Assembly: GCA_019779905.1 (NCBI GenBank)
Contig: JABAKE010000004.1
Location: 124,001 to 188,000 of the forward strand
Reading direction: 5' to 3'
Source of the DNA: Modestobacter lapidis
GTDB taxonomy: Bacteria > Actinomycetota > Actinomycetes > Mycobacteriales > Geodermatophilaceae
DNA: 64,000 nt
Part shown: positions 41,022-49,423 of the stretch, piece after piece
How the letters are laid out: each line of letters starts with the position of its first letter
Numbering within the stretch: position 1 is the stretch's first letter
The notes under the pieces: generated by a model
What the model was told of the DNA's origin: nothing
Database searches by the model: none
The model's input: only the letters and a program-made list of their open reading frames with translations
Program-made: the position numbers and the translations under genes

Positions 41022-42445
41022 CTCCGGCGCACGAGCTGGCCACTCTGGTCGGGCCGGTCGCCGACCTCGGCGCCCCGCGCTACGCCACGCTGGCGCGCCG
41101 CATCCGCGACCTGGTCTCGGCCGGGCAGCTCCCGCCGGGCACCCGGCTGCCCGCCGAGCGCGACCTGGCCACCGCCCTCGCGACCAGCCGGGTGACCGTC
41201 GCCTCGGCCTACCGGGTGCTGCGCGAGGAGGGGTGGGCGCGGACCCGACACGGCTCCGGCACGGTCACCGACGCACCGCGCGAGGCCACCCCGGCCCCTT
41301 GGTTCGGTCGCCCGGGGAGCGCCGGGATCGATCTCGCCCACGCCGCCCCGGCAGCGGCGCCCCAGCTCGAGGTCGCCTACCGCGCCGCGCTGGCACAGCT
41401 GCCGGCGACGACCGGCGGGCACGGCTACTTCCACACCGGGCTGCCCGAGCTGCGCGCGGCGGTGGCCGACCGCTTCACCGCCCGCGGACTGCCGACCGAC
41501 CCCGACCAGGTCGTCATCACCGCGGGGGTCGGGGACGCCGGCTCGGTGGTCGCCGAAGCGCTGCTGCAGCCCGGCGACCGCGTGCTCGTCGAGCACCCGA
41601 CCTACCCGGGCGCGCTGCGCGTCGTGGAGGGCGCCGGCGGGCGACCCGTCCCGGTCGCCGTGGACGCCACCCGCCCCGACGCCCTGGTCCAGGCCGCCCA
41701 CCTCGCCGCCCGGCAGAGCGCTCCCCGGCTGGCCTACCTGGTGCCCGACTTCGCCAACCCCACCGGCGCCCGGCTGTCGGCGGCCGGGCGGCGCCGGCTG
41801 GCCGCCACGCTGTGGCAGCAGGGCGTGGTCACCGTGGTCGACGAGGTGGCCGCCGAGCTGTACCTGGACGACGGGGCCCTACCGCCCTACGCCGCCGGGG
41901 TGCCCGACGCCGCCACGGTCACCGTCGGCGGGCTGAGCAAGGCGGTCTGGGGTGGGCTGCGAATCGGGTGGCTGCGCACCGATGCCGCGCTGGCCGCCCG
42001 GCTGGCCACCACGCTGTCCCGCCGCCAGCTCTCCGTCGGGGTGCTCGACCAGCTGGCCGCCACCCTGCTGGTCCGCGACCTCGACGCCGTGCTCGACGAC
42101 CGCCGCCGGCAGCTGCGCACCCAGCGTGACGCGCTGCTGGCCGACGTGGCCGCGGTGCTGCCCGACTGGCGGGTCCACCCGCCGGCCGGCGGCCTGTCGC
42201 TGTGGTGCGCCCTGCCTGCCGGGCTCAGCTCCGCGGGGCTCACCGCGGCGGCGGCGCAGTCCGGCCTGCTGCTGGCCGAGGGCCGCGCGTTCGGCACCGG
42301 GCACTCCTTCGACGACCACCTGCGCCTCCCGTTCACCCGTCCCCCGGCCGAGCTGCGGTCGGCGGCGGAGCTGCTGGCGACCCTCGCGGCGCGACTGCGC
42401 GGGGACGGCCGGCCACGGCCACCGGCCGCCCCGACCGTCGTCTGA
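40997..42445 (+). CDS. MocR-type transcriptional regulator (GntR HTH plus aminotransferase domain)
   Basis: A 482-residue regulator. A GntR winged helix lies near residues 20-85 (ATLARRIRDLVSAGQLPPGTRLPAERDLA, SRVTVASAYRVLREEGW). A fold-type I PLP domain follows (VVITAGVGDAG, VEHPTYPGAL, YLVPDFANPTG, and the PLP lysine in VGGLSKAVWGGLRIGW). Such proteins sense PLP or an aldimine and often control an adjacent transporter or PLP-related gene. The start is uncertain among ATGs at 40985, 40997 and 41009; the middle one has GGTGG at 5 nt. Confidence 0.9.
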   Translation: MPPTMEQSTPAHELATLVGPVADLGAPRYATLARRIRDLVSAGQLPPGTRLPAERDLATALATSRVTVASAYRVLREEGWARTRHGSGTVTDAPREATPAPWFGRPGSAGIDLAHAAPAAAPQLEVAYRAALAQLPATTGGHGYFHTGLPELRAAVADRFTARGLPTDPDQVVITAGVGDAGSVVAEALLQPGDRVLVEHPTYPGALRVVEGAGGRPVPVAVDATRPDALVQAAHLAARQSAPRLAYLVPDFANPTGARLSAAGRRRLAATLWQQGVVTVVDEVAAELYLDDGALPPYAAGVPDAATVTVGGLSKAVWGGLRIGWLRTDAALAARLATTLSRRQLSVGVLDQLAATLLVRDLDAVLDDRRRQLRTQRDALLADVAAVLPDWRVHPPAGGLSLWCALPAGLSSAGLTAAAAQSGLLLAEGRAFGTGHSFDDHLRLPFTRPPAELRSAAELLATLAARLRGDGRPRPPAAPTVV

Positions 42446-42605
42446 CCGGCGCTCCGGCCGGACGTGCGGTTCCCGGCCCGGCGGGAGTAGGTTGCCGGGC
42501 ACCGAAGTGGTCGGCTCCTCGCGAGCCGGCGGGGCGACGTCGAGACACCGGCGGCCGCCACCCGTCGAGGGCACCCCGACGCACCTGGAGAGAGCGGTCC
42601 TCCCG

Positions 42606-43334
42606 ATGTCCAACACCTCTACCGTCCGGCGCACCGCCTCCCTCTCCCGAGGCCCTGCCCCGGGGCCCGGCCGGTCGGCCCGGCCAGCGGCGCCGCCGAG
42701 CACCGCAGCGGCGGGCCGGTACCGCTACGACGTCACCACCGGCCGGTGGTGGTGGTCGCCGGAGACCTACGCCATCCTCGGCCTGCCGCCCGCGTCGACG
42801 CCGCCCACGGCCGATCTGCTGCTCCAGGCCGTCCACCGGGACGACCGACCGCGGGTGCGACAGGCGCTGGCCGACTCGTGCACCACCGGCGCCCCGTTCG
42901 TCGTCGAGCACCGCGTGGCCCACCCCGACGGCCCGCTCCGGACGGTCGTCCTGGTCGGCGAGCCGGAGACCGCGCCCGGCGGGGGCACCACCGCGCTCTG
43001 CGGGATGCTGGTCGACGTCACCGACGGTCGGCCGGCCGAACCCGCGACCCCGGACGAGCAGGTCCGCGTCCTGGAGACGGAGGTCGAGCAGCTGCGCCAG
43101 GCGATGTCCAGCCGGGCCGCCATCGAACAGGCCAAGGGCATCCTGATGCTCCTCATGGGCTGCGGCGACCAGGTCGCCTTCGACCTGCTGGCGCACATCT
43201 CCAGCCACACGCACCGCAAGGTCCGCGACGTCGCCGGAGCGATCATCACCTCGGCGAGCGGCGGCAACCCGCTGCCCGACGACGTCCGCGCGATCCTGCA
43301 CGACGCCTGCCCGCCGGGGTCGCCGCACGTCTGA
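42606..43334 (+). CDS. PAS-ANTAR RNA-binding antitermination regulator
   Basis: A 242-residue protein. A PAS_3-type sensor domain is at about residues 38-135 ([49 protein letters not shown]). A coiled segment leads to an ANTAR domain ([24 protein letters not shown] and [20 protein letters not shown]). ANTAR domains bind paired hairpins in RNA to prevent termination. The signal and RNA targets are unknown. Monocistronic. Confidence 0.9.
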   Translation: MSNTSTVRRTASLSRGPAPGPGRSARPAAPPSTAAAGRYRYDVTTGRWWWSPETYAILGLPPASTPPTADLLLQAVHRDDRPRVRQALADSCTTGAPFVVEHRVAHPDGPLRTVVLVGEPETAPGGGTTALCGMLVDVTDGRPAEPATPDEQVRVLETEVEQLRQAMSSRAAIEQAKGILMLLMGCGDQVAFDLLAHISSHTHRKVRDVAGAIITSASGGNPLPDDVRAILHDACPPGSPHV

Positions 43335-43445
43335 CCGTCCGCCCCGCCCGTCCCCGCCGGACGCCGATCGGAGAGGATTCCGGCACCGCCCGGCACCGGA
43401 GCACGACGCGACGGCGCCAGGGCCGGGTGGCGAGGAGGTCGGAGC

Positions 43446-44090
43446 GTGTTCTACCTGTTGGTCCGGTTCGTGCTGCGACCGCTGTTCTGGATCACCTGCC
43501 GGCCGACCGTGACCGGCCGGGAGAACGTGCCGCCGACCGGGCCGGTGATGCTGGCCAGCAACCACCTGTCCTTCATCGACAGCATCGCGATCCCGCTGGT
43601 GGCGCCGCGCCGGGTCGGCTACCTGGCCAAGGTGGAGTACTGGCAGGGCACGGGCGTGAGCGGATGGCTGCAGCGGGCGCTGTTCACCGCGCTGGGCGCG
43701 CTGCCGGTGGAGCGGGGCACGCACCGGGCCGCACAGGCCGCGCTGGACACCGCGCTGGGCGTGCTCCGCGAGGGCGGCGCCTTCGGCATCTACCCGGAGG
43801 GCACCCGCTCGAAGGACGGCCGCCTGGCCCGCGGCAAGACCGGAGTGGCCTGGCTGGCGCTGACGGCCGGCTGCCCGGTCGTGCCGGTCGCGGTCGCCGG
43901 GACCGACAGGATGCAGCCGGTGGGCGCCAGCTGGCCCCGGCCGCACCGGGTCTCCATCACCTTCGGGTCCCCGCTGACCTTTCCCGAGCACGCCGGCCAG
44001 GCCGGCAAGGGCAAGGCCCGCCGGGAGGTCACCGACCGGATCATGGAGGCGATCGCCGAGCTGTCCGGTCAGGAGAAGGACGGCTGGTGA
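43446..44090 (+). CDS. plsC: 1-acyl-sn-glycerol-3-phosphate acyltransferase
   Basis: A 214-residue PlsC-type acyltransferase of phospholipid synthesis. The catalytic NHLSFID (NHx4D) lies near residue 38, the glycerol-phosphate site [12 protein letters not shown] near residue 115, and a later Pro-rich block [10 protein letters not shown] follows. An N-terminal hydrophobic helix anchors it to the membrane. GTG start. Its stop overlaps the cobQ GTG (GTGA), so a lipid gene is coupled to a cobalamin gene. Confidence 0.93.
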   Translation: MFYLLVRFVLRPLFWITCRPTVTGRENVPPTGPVMLASNHLSFIDSIAIPLVAPRRVGYLAKVEYWQGTGVSGWLQRALFTALGALPVERGTHRAAQAALDTALGVLREGGAFGIYPEGTRSKDGRLARGKTGVAWLALTAGCPVVPVAVAGTDRMQPVGASWPRPHRVSITFGSPLTFPEHAGQAGKGKARREVTDRIMEAIAELSGQEKDGW

Positions 44091-45598
44091 GGCAGGCCCC
44101 GACCGGCGCACTGCTGGTCGCCGGCACCACCTCGGACGCCGGCAAGTCCGTCGTCACCGCCGGGATCTGCCGCTGGCTGGCGCGCGAGGGCGTGCGCGTG
44201 GCTCCGTTCAAGGCGCAGAACATGAGCAACAACTCGATGGTGACCGCAGACGGCGCCGAGATCGGCCGGGCCCAGGGAATGCAGGCCGCCGCCGCCCGGG
44301 TGGAGCCCGAGGCGGCGATGAACCCGGTGCTGCTGAAGCCCGGCGGCGAGAACTCCAGCCAGGTCGTCGTCCTGGGCCGGCCGGTCGCCGACGTCACCGC
44401 GCTGTCCTACCGGCCGCTGAAGGCCGCCCTGCTCGAGCAGGTGCTCGGCTGCCTGGCCGACCTGCGGTCCCGCTTCGACGTCGTCGTCTGCGAAGGCGCC
44501 GGCTCCCCCACCGAGATCAACCTGCGGGCCGACGACATCGCCAACATGGGCCTGGCCACCGCTGCCCGGCTGCCGGTCGTCGTGGTCGGTGACATCGACC
44601 GCGGCGGGGTGTTCGCCGCCCTCTACGGCACCGTCGCGCTGATGCCCCCGGCGGACCAGGCGCTGGTCGCCGGCTTCCTGGTCAACAAGTTCCGCGGCGA
44701 CGTCCGGTTGCTCACCCCGGGGCTCGACCAGCTCGCCGCGCTCACCGGCCGCCCGACCCTGGGCGTGCTGCCCTGGCGCACCGGGCTCGAGCTGGACGTC
44801 GAGGACTCGCTGGGCGTCGACGCCGTGCGGGCCCCGGCCGGCCCGCCGCACGGCGAGGACGTGCTGCGGGTGTCGGTCGCCCGGCTCCCGCGGCTGTCCA
44901 ACTTCACCGACCTGGACGCGCTGGCCGCCGAGCCCGGCGTGCTGCTCCGGTACGCCACCCGGCCCGAGGAGCTCGCCGACGCCGACCTGGTCGTGCTGCC
45001 CGGCACCCGCTCCACGGTCGCCGACCTGGCCTGGCTGCGCGCCACCGGGCTGGCCGACGCGGTGCTGCGGCGGGCCGCCGAGGGCCGGCCCGTGCTGGGC
45101 ATCTGCGGCGGGCACCAGATGCTGGCCCGGACCCTCACCGACGACGTCGAGTCCCGGGCCGGCGTCGTCCCCGGGCTGGGCCTGCTGCCCGCCGACGTCC
45201 GCTTCCACCGGGCGAAGACGCTGGGCCGCCCGGTCGGGACCGCGCTGGGGCAGACGGTGCGGGGCTACGAGATCCACCACGGGGTGGTCGCCGTCGACGA
45301 CGACGCCGAGCGGTTCCTCGACGGCGCGCGCGCCGGGTCGGTGTGGGGGACGACGTGGCACGGGGCGTTCGAGGACGACGGCTTCCGCCGCGCCTTCCTC
45401 AGCGAGGTGGCCCGGGGAGCCGGCCGGCGGTTCGTCGTCGCTCCCGACACCGACTTCGGTGCCGTCCGGGAGGCCCGGCTGGACGCCCTCGGCGACCTGA
45501 TCGCCGAGCACGCCGACACCGACGCGCTCTGGCGGCTCATCGAGTCCGGGCCGCCGGCGGATCTGCCGGTGCTCGCCGCCGGCCGGGCCGCCCGGTGA
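44087..45598 (+). CDS. cobQ: adenosylcobyric acid synthase (glutamine-hydrolysing)
   Basis: A 503-residue CobQ/CbiP that amidates side chains b, d, e and g of adenosylcobyrinate a,c-diamide. The dethiobiotin-synthetase-like ATPase domain opens [18 protein letters not shown], followed by [12 protein letters not shown] and [12 protein letters not shown]. The class I glutaminase part has the nucleophile Cys in [11 protein letters not shown] and the His in [14 protein letters not shown] start overlapping the plsC stop. Confidence 0.97.
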   Translation: MRQAPTGALLVAGTTSDAGKSVVTAGICRWLAREGVRVAPFKAQNMSNNSMVTADGAEIGRAQGMQAAAARVEPEAAMNPVLLKPGGENSSQVVVLGRPVADVTALSYRPLKAALLEQVLGCLADLRSRFDVVVCEGAGSPTEINLRADDIANMGLATAARLPVVVVGDIDRGGVFAALYGTVALMPPADQALVAGFLVNKFRGDVRLLTPGLDQLAALTGRPTLGVLPWRTGLELDVEDSLGVDAVRAPAGPPHGEDVLRVSVARLPRLSNFTDLDALAAEPGVLLRYATRPEELADADLVVLPGTRSTVADLAWLRATGLADAVLRRAAEGRPVLGICGGHQMLARTLTDDVESRAGVVPGLGLLPADVRFHRAKTLGRPVGTALGQTVRGYEIHHGVVAVDDDAERFLDGARAGSVWGTTWHGAFEDDGFRRAFLSEVARGAGRRFVVAPDTDFGAVREARLDALGDLIAEHADTDALWRLIESGPPADLPVLAAGRAAR

Positions 45599-45621
45599 CC
45601 GGCGGGGGATACCGTGCGGGC

Positions 45622-46227
45622 GTGGACTCAGTCACTGACCCCGACGTGCTCGCGGCCTACCACGACCCTTCCCAGATGGTCGTGGACAAGGTGGTCGACC
45701 GGCTGGACCGGCACTGCCGGTCGTTCATCGAGCTGTCGCCCTTCGCCACGCTGTCCACCGCCACCGCCGACGGCTGGCCCGACGTCTCCCCCCGCGGCGG
45801 CGACCCGGGGTTCGCACGCGTGCTCGACGAGCACCGGCTGGCGCTGCCGGACCGGCCGGGCAACAACCGGGTCGACAGCCTGCGCAACCTGGCCGCCAAC
45901 CCCCGCGTCGCGCTGCTGTTCTTCGTGCCGGGGATCGAGGAGACGCTGCGGGTGTTCGGCACGACCACCCTGGTCGCCCCCGAGGACCTCGACGTCGACC
46001 TCACCGAGTTCGGCCGGGCGCCCCGCTCGGTGGCCCTCGTGCAGGTCGAGCGGGCGTTCTTCCAGTGCGCGCGGGCGGTCATGCGCTCGGGGCTGTGGGA
46101 TCCCGAGCGGAGGGTCGACCGCGCGGCGTTCGCGCCGATCAGCCAGGTGTTCCGCGACCACTGCAAGCTCCCCGCCCCGCTGCCGGACGACGCGGTGATG
46201 CGCGCGGAGCTGGCCGAGGGCCTCTGA
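45622..46227 (+). CDS. pyridoxamine-phosphate-oxidase-fold flavoprotein (MSMEG-type)
   Basis: A 201-residue split-barrel protein (PNPOx-like). FIELSPFATLSTATADGWPDVSPRGGDPGFARVLDE is the FMN-binding part, and LPDRPGNNRVDSLRNLAANPRVALLFFVPG is typical of the family. It probably reduces a flavin- or F420-linked substrate; no pathway link is visible. The GTG at 45622 has a TACCGT -10 box 6 nt upstream (leaderless). A GTG at 45595 overlapping the cobQ stop is an alternative. Confidence 0.85.
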   Translation: MDSVTDPDVLAAYHDPSQMVVDKVVDRLDRHCRSFIELSPFATLSTATADGWPDVSPRGGDPGFARVLDEHRLALPDRPGNNRVDSLRNLAANPRVALLFFVPGIEETLRVFGTTTLVAPEDLDVDLTEFGRAPRSVALVQVERAFFQCARAVMRSGLWDPERRVDRAAFAPISQVFRDHCKLPAPLPDDAVMRAELAEGL

Positions 46228-46232
46228 GGACG

Positions 46233-46284
46233 GGCCCCGTCCCCGCACCGCTCGCCGGCGCGCGGCGGGCCCCGGGACGGGGCC
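46233..46284 (+). terminator. terminator-like stem, distant member of the 3'-end repeat family
   Basis: GGCCCCGTCCC (46233-46243) and GGGACGGGGCC (46274-46284) are perfect 11-bp complements around a 30-nt GC-rich loop, starting 6 nt after the flavoprotein stop. The loop shares CACCGCTCGC and GCGGGCCCC with the repeats at 47772 and 48209. Confidence 0.6.
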
Positions 46285-46315
46285 TGATGTCGGTGCGGTG
46301 TCCTAGCGTTCCGGC

Positions 46316-46741
46316 ATGGCACACACGTTCCAGGTCACCATCGACTCCACCGCGCCGCATCCGCTCGCCGACTGGTGGGCCGAGGCGCTCGGCTGGGAGC
46401 GCGAACCCAGCGACGAGGCGTTCATCCACTCGATGGTCGAGCAGGGGCACGCCCGCGACAGCGACACCATGCGGCACGGCGGCGAGCTGGTCTGGGTGGA
46501 GGGCGCGGCGATCCGGCATCCCACCGGGGGCGCACCCCGGCTGCTGTTCCAGCTGGTCCCCGAACCCAAGACGATCAAGAACCGGGTGCACCTCGACGTC
46601 CGGGTCGGCGCGGAACACGTCGCGGCGGAGGTGGCCCGGCTGACCGCCCGCGGTGCCACGGTGCTGCACGAGGGCCGGCAGGGCCCCTACCGCTGGGTGA
46701 CCATGGCCGATCCGGAGGGCAACGAGCTCTGCCTGACCTGA
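46316..46741 (+). CDS. VOC-family (glyoxalase/bleomycin-resistance fold) protein
   Basis: A 141-residue protein of two beta-alpha-beta-beta-beta modules. FQVTIDSTAPHPLADWWAEALGW opens module one, and RVHLDVRV...GATVLHEGRQGPYRWVTMADPEGNELCLT is module two with the closing Glu of the metal site. The metal ligands are partly conserved (His in VHLDV, Glu in GNELCL). Leaderless: TAGCGT precedes the ATG. Function not assignable. Confidence 0.85.
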   Translation: MAHTFQVTIDSTAPHPLADWWAEALGWEREPSDEAFIHSMVEQGHARDSDTMRHGGELVWVEGAAIRHPTGGAPRLLFQLVPEPKTIKNRVHLDVRVGAEHVAAEVARLTARGATVLHEGRQGPYRWVTMADPEGNELCLT

Positions 46742-46760
46742 GCAGGGCCGGGGAGGCGGG

Positions 46761-46958
46761 TCAGCCCGTCTGGCGGGCCCGCTCGGCGCGGCGGTCGGCC
46801 ACCGCGCGCTGCACCAGGACCCGGCTGCGCATGCTGCCCCGCCGGCGGCGTTCCGGAGCCCGGTTGCGGGCGTCCTCGACGAGTTGCCAGGCGGCCAGGG
46901 CGCTGGCCCGCACCGCGGGCGGAACCGTCACCGGTCGAGTCGGCTGGGCTGTGGTCAT
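46761..46958 (-). CDS. small basic helical protein, unknown function
   Basis: A 65-residue Arg/Ala-rich protein (MTTAQPTRPVTVPPAVRASALAAWQLVEDARNR...) predicted mostly helical. Convergent with the VOC gene. No family recognised. A 9-bp inverted repeat at 47036-47091 lies upstream of its start. Confidence 0.45.
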   Translation of the reverse strand: MTTAQPTRPVTVPPAVRASALAAWQLVEDARNRAPERRRRGSMRSRVLVQRAVADRRAERARQTG

Positions 46959-47035
46959 GTCGAGCTCTTTCCCCCGCGGCGACTGGTGGTCGAATCGCCA
47001 CGACGAGTGTGTCCCACCCCCGGCACTTCCAACCG

Positions 47036-47091
47036 CGGGTGTGACGGATTCGTCCCGGAAACCGTCCCTTCAGCCCCAAGAATCACACCCG
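47036..47091. promoter_or_regulatory. long-spaced inverted repeat in a relatively AT-rich spacer
   Basis: CGGGTGTGA and TCACACCCG are perfect 9-bp complements 38 nt apart. The spacer (46959-47192) carries no gene and separates the divergent small basic protein and the PemK-like gene. It could be an operator pair or an RNA stem. Confidence 0.35.
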
Positions 47092-47192
47092 TGTCAGCTT
47101 ACGTCCAGCGACGCGCCGACAGCGGAGTGGAATCACGCCAGGTCAGGGCCACATCGACGCCACTCGCGGCCGCGGTGGCCTACCGTCCGGGC

Positions 47193-47771
47193 ATGGCGAC
47201 CGGTGGGTGGCGGGGCGTACTGGGTCGGCTGGCGTCGATGGCGCTGCGGGAGGGCACCCGGTCGCTGCGGCGCGCCGATCCCGCACCACGCCGGCGGGCC
47301 GCCGCCACGACTCCCCCGGGACCGCGGCGGGGCACCCCGACGATCCACCCACCCCGCCCGGAGGCGTCGCAGCCGGGCACCGCTCCCGGCGGGATCGACT
47401 TCGACTACCGGCCGCGTGACGACGGCCGGCCCGACCCCGGCGAGGTCGTCTGGGCCTGGGTGCCCTTCGAGGAGGACGACGGCCGCGGCAAGGACCGACC
47501 GGTCCTGGTCGTCGCCCGCGACGGAGCGGACCTGCTCGGGCTGATGCTCAGCAGCCAGGACCACGACCTGGATGCCGCGGACGAGGCTCGGCACGGCCGG
47601 TACTGGGTGGACGTGGGCACCGGCGCCTGGGACCGGCAGGGCCGGCCGAGCGAGGCGCGGGTGGACCGGGTGCTGCGGCTCGACCCGGCCGACGTCCGCC
47701 GGGAGGGCGCCACACTGAGCCGGGCCCGCTTCGACGAGGTGGTCGCCGCGGTCCGCCGCGTGCAGGGCTGA
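47193..47771 (+). CDS. PemK/MazF-like protein with long N-terminal extension
   Basis: A 192-residue protein. The C-terminal part (about residues 82-190) has the MazF/PemK barrel pattern: PGEVVWAWVPFEEDDGRGKDRPVLVVARDG, LLGLMLSSQDHD, YWVDVGTG and RLDPADV. The N-terminal 80 residues are Arg/Pro-rich and disordered. MazF-type proteins cut mRNA, but no antitoxin gene is adjacent and the conserved catalytic residues are not certain, so toxicity is not claimed. Leaderless with TACCGT 6 nt before the ATG. Confidence 0.7.
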   Translation: MATGGWRGVLGRLASMALREGTRSLRRADPAPRRRAAATTPPGPRRGTPTIHPPRPEASQPGTAPGGIDFDYRPRDDGRPDPGEVVWAWVPFEEDDGRGKDRPVLVVARDGADLLGLMLSSQDHDLDAADEARHGRYWVDVGTGAWDRQGRPSEARVDRVLRLDPADVRREGATLSRARFDEVVAAVRRVQG

Positions 47772-47832
47772 AAAGGACCCTGCTGCCCCCCACCGCTCGC
47801 AGGCTCACGGCGGGCCCCTGCAGCGGGGCCGT
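47772..47832. repeat. dispersed 3'-end repeat, copy 2 (minus orientation)
   Basis: Fills the gap between the convergent PemK-like and 70-residue genes. On the minus strand it reads GGGCCCGCCG-GAGCCTGCGAGCGG-TGGGGGG and ends GGGTCCTTTT. A perfect hairpin GGCCCC-TGCAGC-GGGGCC lies at 47813-47830. Terminator-like, in both directions. Confidence 0.65.
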
Positions 47833-48044
47833 CAGTCGACCGCCGGCTCGTCCTGCACCGTCCGCACCCGGGGTCGCAGGTGGTAGACCCCGGCCCCCTC
47901 GGCCAACGGCCGCAGGTCGTAGCGGTGCACGACCTTGGGGCCCTCGTGCAGGTGCACGTGGGTGATCGTCGGCAGCGGCGCACCGTGGCGGGCCTCGCGG
48001 ATCTCCACCCGCCCGTCCAGGGGGCCGCCGACGAAGAGGAGCAC
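47832..48044 (-). CDS. small conserved-looking protein, unknown function
   Basis: A 70-residue protein, MLLFVGGPLDGRVEIREARHG...VVHRYDLRPLAEGAGVYHLRP. FVGGPLDGR resembles short actinobacterial hypothetical proteins in which this motif starts the chain. No catalytic motif. Followed at its 3' end by the dispersed repeat. Confidence 0.5.
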   Translation of the reverse strand: MLLFVGGPLDGRVEIREARHGAPLPTITHVHLHEGPKVVHRYDLRPLAEGAGVYHLRPRVRTVQDEPAVD

Positions 48045-48208
48045 GGCGTCCTCAGCGCTCGTGCTCGTCGCGGCAGCTGCGTCCTCGGACAGCGTCGACT
48101 CCCTCGTTCGGCTCAGCGGACCCGCTCCAGGGTAGGCGCGCCGACGCCGCCGTGAGGCCGCTGCCGTCGGGAGCCGGCCACCCTCCAGGGCCCCGCCGCG
48201 AGCCCGGA

Positions 48209-48265
48209 GGCCCCGTTCAGGGGCCCGCGCTGAGCCTGCGAAGCGTGGGGGGAACGGGGTCCTTC
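48209..48265. repeat. dispersed 3'-end repeat, copy 3
   Basis: GGCCCCGTTC (48209-48218) and GAACGGGGTCC (48252-48262) form the outer stem. The inside, GGGCCCGCGC-GAGCCTGCGAAGCG-TGGGGGG, matches copies 1 and 2. It lies 20 nt beyond the stop of the winged-helix regulator gene. Confidence 0.65.
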
Positions 48266-48284
48266 CAGGGGGGCAGCGGGGCCG

Positions 48285-48575
48285 TCAACCGGTGATCCGG
48301 CGGAGCTCGGCCACGTGGGCGGCGAAGGCCGCCCGGCCCGACGCGGTGAGCGACAGGCTGGTGCGCACCCGCGACGTGATGGTGGCCTTGCGGACCTTCA
48401 CGTAGCCGGCCTCCTCGAGGTGCTTGACGTGCTTGGAGAGCACCGAGTCGCTGACCCCCACGGCGTCCCGCACGATGGCGAAATCCATCGAGTCGACGGC
48501 TGCCAGCAGGCCGCAGACCTGGAGCCGGGGCGGGGCGTGGACGACCGCGTCGAAGTGCGGTTCGACCGTGGTCAC
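48285..48575 (-). CDS. winged-helix transcriptional regulator (HTH_34/ArsR-like)
   Basis: A 96-residue DNA-binding protein. LQVCGLLAAVDSMDFAIVRDAVGVSDSVLSKHVKHLEEAGYVKVRK is a winged helix with recognition helix SDSVLSKHVKHL; a beta wing (SRVRTSLSLTASG) follows. It forms an operon with the upstream membrane gene. An in-frame GTG at 48641 would add 22 residues encoded by a repeat. The probable operator is the GGAAAGT/ACTTTCC inverted repeat before the membrane gene. Confidence 0.85.
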   Translation of the reverse strand: MTTVEPHFDAVVHAPPRLQVCGLLAAVDSMDFAIVRDAVGVSDSVLSKHVKHLEEAGYVKVRKATITSRVRTSLSLTASGRAAFAAHVAELRRITG

Positions 48576-48658
48576 AGCGTCTCCGGTTCGGCTCCGGCCT
48601 CGCTCCGCTCCTCGGTCGCCGGCGCTCCCTGCGATGCTCACTCGCCCGTCGCCTTCAC
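48576..48658. repeat. SD-carrying repeat insertion between the membrane protein and regulator genes
   Basis: About 80 bp that on the minus strand read GAGCATCGCAGGGAGCGCC-GGCGACCGAGGAGCGGAGCG, matching the def/cobL insertion family. GCTGTGA occurs at both borders, suggesting that it split an ancestral GTGA stop/start overlap. It provides a GGAG 5 nt before the regulator GTG. Confidence 0.6.
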
Positions 48659-49119
48659 AGCTCGCCGCGGAGCTCGGCGACGTAGATGCGGGTCCACCAG
48701 CGGCTGATCAGCGCGATGCCCACGCCGAGGACCGCCCCGCCGGTCACCATCGCGTACCGCACGTCCAGCAGGTACTCGGCGCCGGCGGCCGAGGCCAGGA
48801 CGACGACGTACCCGACGACCCAGACCCGGATGGCGCGCTGGGTCCTCCCGGGCCGCAGCCCGTTCACCCAGAAGCCGGTGATCCGCTTGTACGCCGAGAC
48901 CAGGAACCAGGTCCCGGCGGCGGCGACCGCCAGGGCCACGACCGTGACCCACGAGTCGAACGAGTACGACCCGACCAGCCCGAACACCAGCAGCCCCAGC
49001 AACGTGTCGTACCACCAGGGCTGCATCGCCCGGTCGGCCATCGCCGTCCGGGCGACCCGCAGCGCGGCGAGGTCGGCAGCCGCGGCGGCGGGGCCGGTCG
49101 TGGGCCCTTCTCTTTCCAT
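48655..49119 (-). CDS. four-helix membrane protein paired with a winged-helix regulator
   Basis: A 154-residue protein with four hydrophobic segments (YDTLLGLLVFGLVGSYSF, VTVVALAVAAAGTWFLVS, AIRVWVVGYVVVLASAAGAEYL, MVTGGAVLGVGIALISRWW). Such small membrane proteins are commonly paired with HTH_34-type regulators in actinobacteria; function unknown. ATG start inside the inverted-repeat operator. Confidence 0.8.
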   Translation of the reverse strand: MEREGPTTGPAAAAADLAALRVARTAMADRAMQPWWYDTLLGLLVFGLVGSYSFDSWVTVVALAVAAAGTWFLVSAYKRITGFWVNGLRPGRTQRAIRVWVVGYVVVLASAAGAEYLLDVRYAMVTGGAVLGVGIALISRWWTRIYVAELRGEL

Positions 49120-49146
49120 GTCGGAAAGTGTGGGCCATCACTTTCC
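49112..49146. promoter_or_regulatory. GGAAAGT / ACTTTCC operator candidate
   Basis: CTTTCC (49112-49117), GGAAAGT (49123-49129) and ACTTTCC (49140-49146) make two nested inverted repeats overlapping the ATG of the membrane gene. They are a likely autoregulatory target of the winged-helix regulator encoded downstream. Confidence 0.55.
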
Positions 49147-49189
49147 ACTCCGTCAAGTCGCCCCGGCCCTGTTCTCCCCTGGGGTGTCG

Positions 49190-49365
49190 TGGTCTGATGG
49201 GCGGCGAACTGCGACGGCAGTGGAGGAAGCCCGGTGCGATTCCGGCGCGGTCCCGCCACTGTGACCGGGGAGTCCGATCCCATGCGCGGCCACTGCCCTC
49301 CGGGGCGGGAAGGTCGGGGCCGGACGTCGATCCGGGAGCCAGGAGACTCCAGCCGTCGTCCCTGC
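49190..49365 (+). promoter_or_regulatory. cobalamin (B12) riboswitch of the chlID-cobO-cobB-cbiMNQO operon
   Basis: A near-consensus aptamer: GGCAGTGGAGGAAGCCCGGTG, ATTCCGGCGCGGT and CCCGCCACTGTGA (the B12 box core, 49252-49264). The CCACTG stem mate, GGGAAGGTC and the final GGAGCCAGGAGACTCC (49335-49350) follow. Downstream, TCTCCGGG (49368-49375) can pair with CCCGGGGAGA (49384-49393), hiding the Shine-Dalgarno GGAGAGG (49389-49395), so control is probably translational. It should repress cobalt uptake, chelation and late synthesis when B12 is plentiful. Confidence 0.95.
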
Positions 49366-49402
49366 GATCTCCGGGCGTGGACACCCGGGGAGAGGACCCG
49401 TC

Positions 49403-49423
49403 GTGCTCGAGTTCCGCTCGTGA
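49403..49423 (+). CDS. possible 6-codon leader peptide after the riboswitch
   Basis: GTG CTC GAG TTC CGC TCG TGA (VLEFRS) begins 7 nt after the riboswitch-controlled GGAGAGG. Its TGA overlaps the chlID GTG (GTGA). The chlID start has no Shine-Dalgarno of its own, so the leader may bring ribosomes to it by coupling. Confidence 0.4.
   Translation: MLEFRS

Noticed and set aside
46761-47771. Toxin-antitoxin pair of the 65-residue protein and the PemK-like protein
   Set aside because: The genes are divergent and 234 bp apart, without overlap, and the small protein has no recognisable antitoxin DNA-binding motif.
49234-49419. N-terminal extension of ChlID by 62 residues
   Set aside because: The extra codons coincide with the cobalamin aptamer, whose conserved blocks explain the sequence; homologues start at the FPFSAVVG region.
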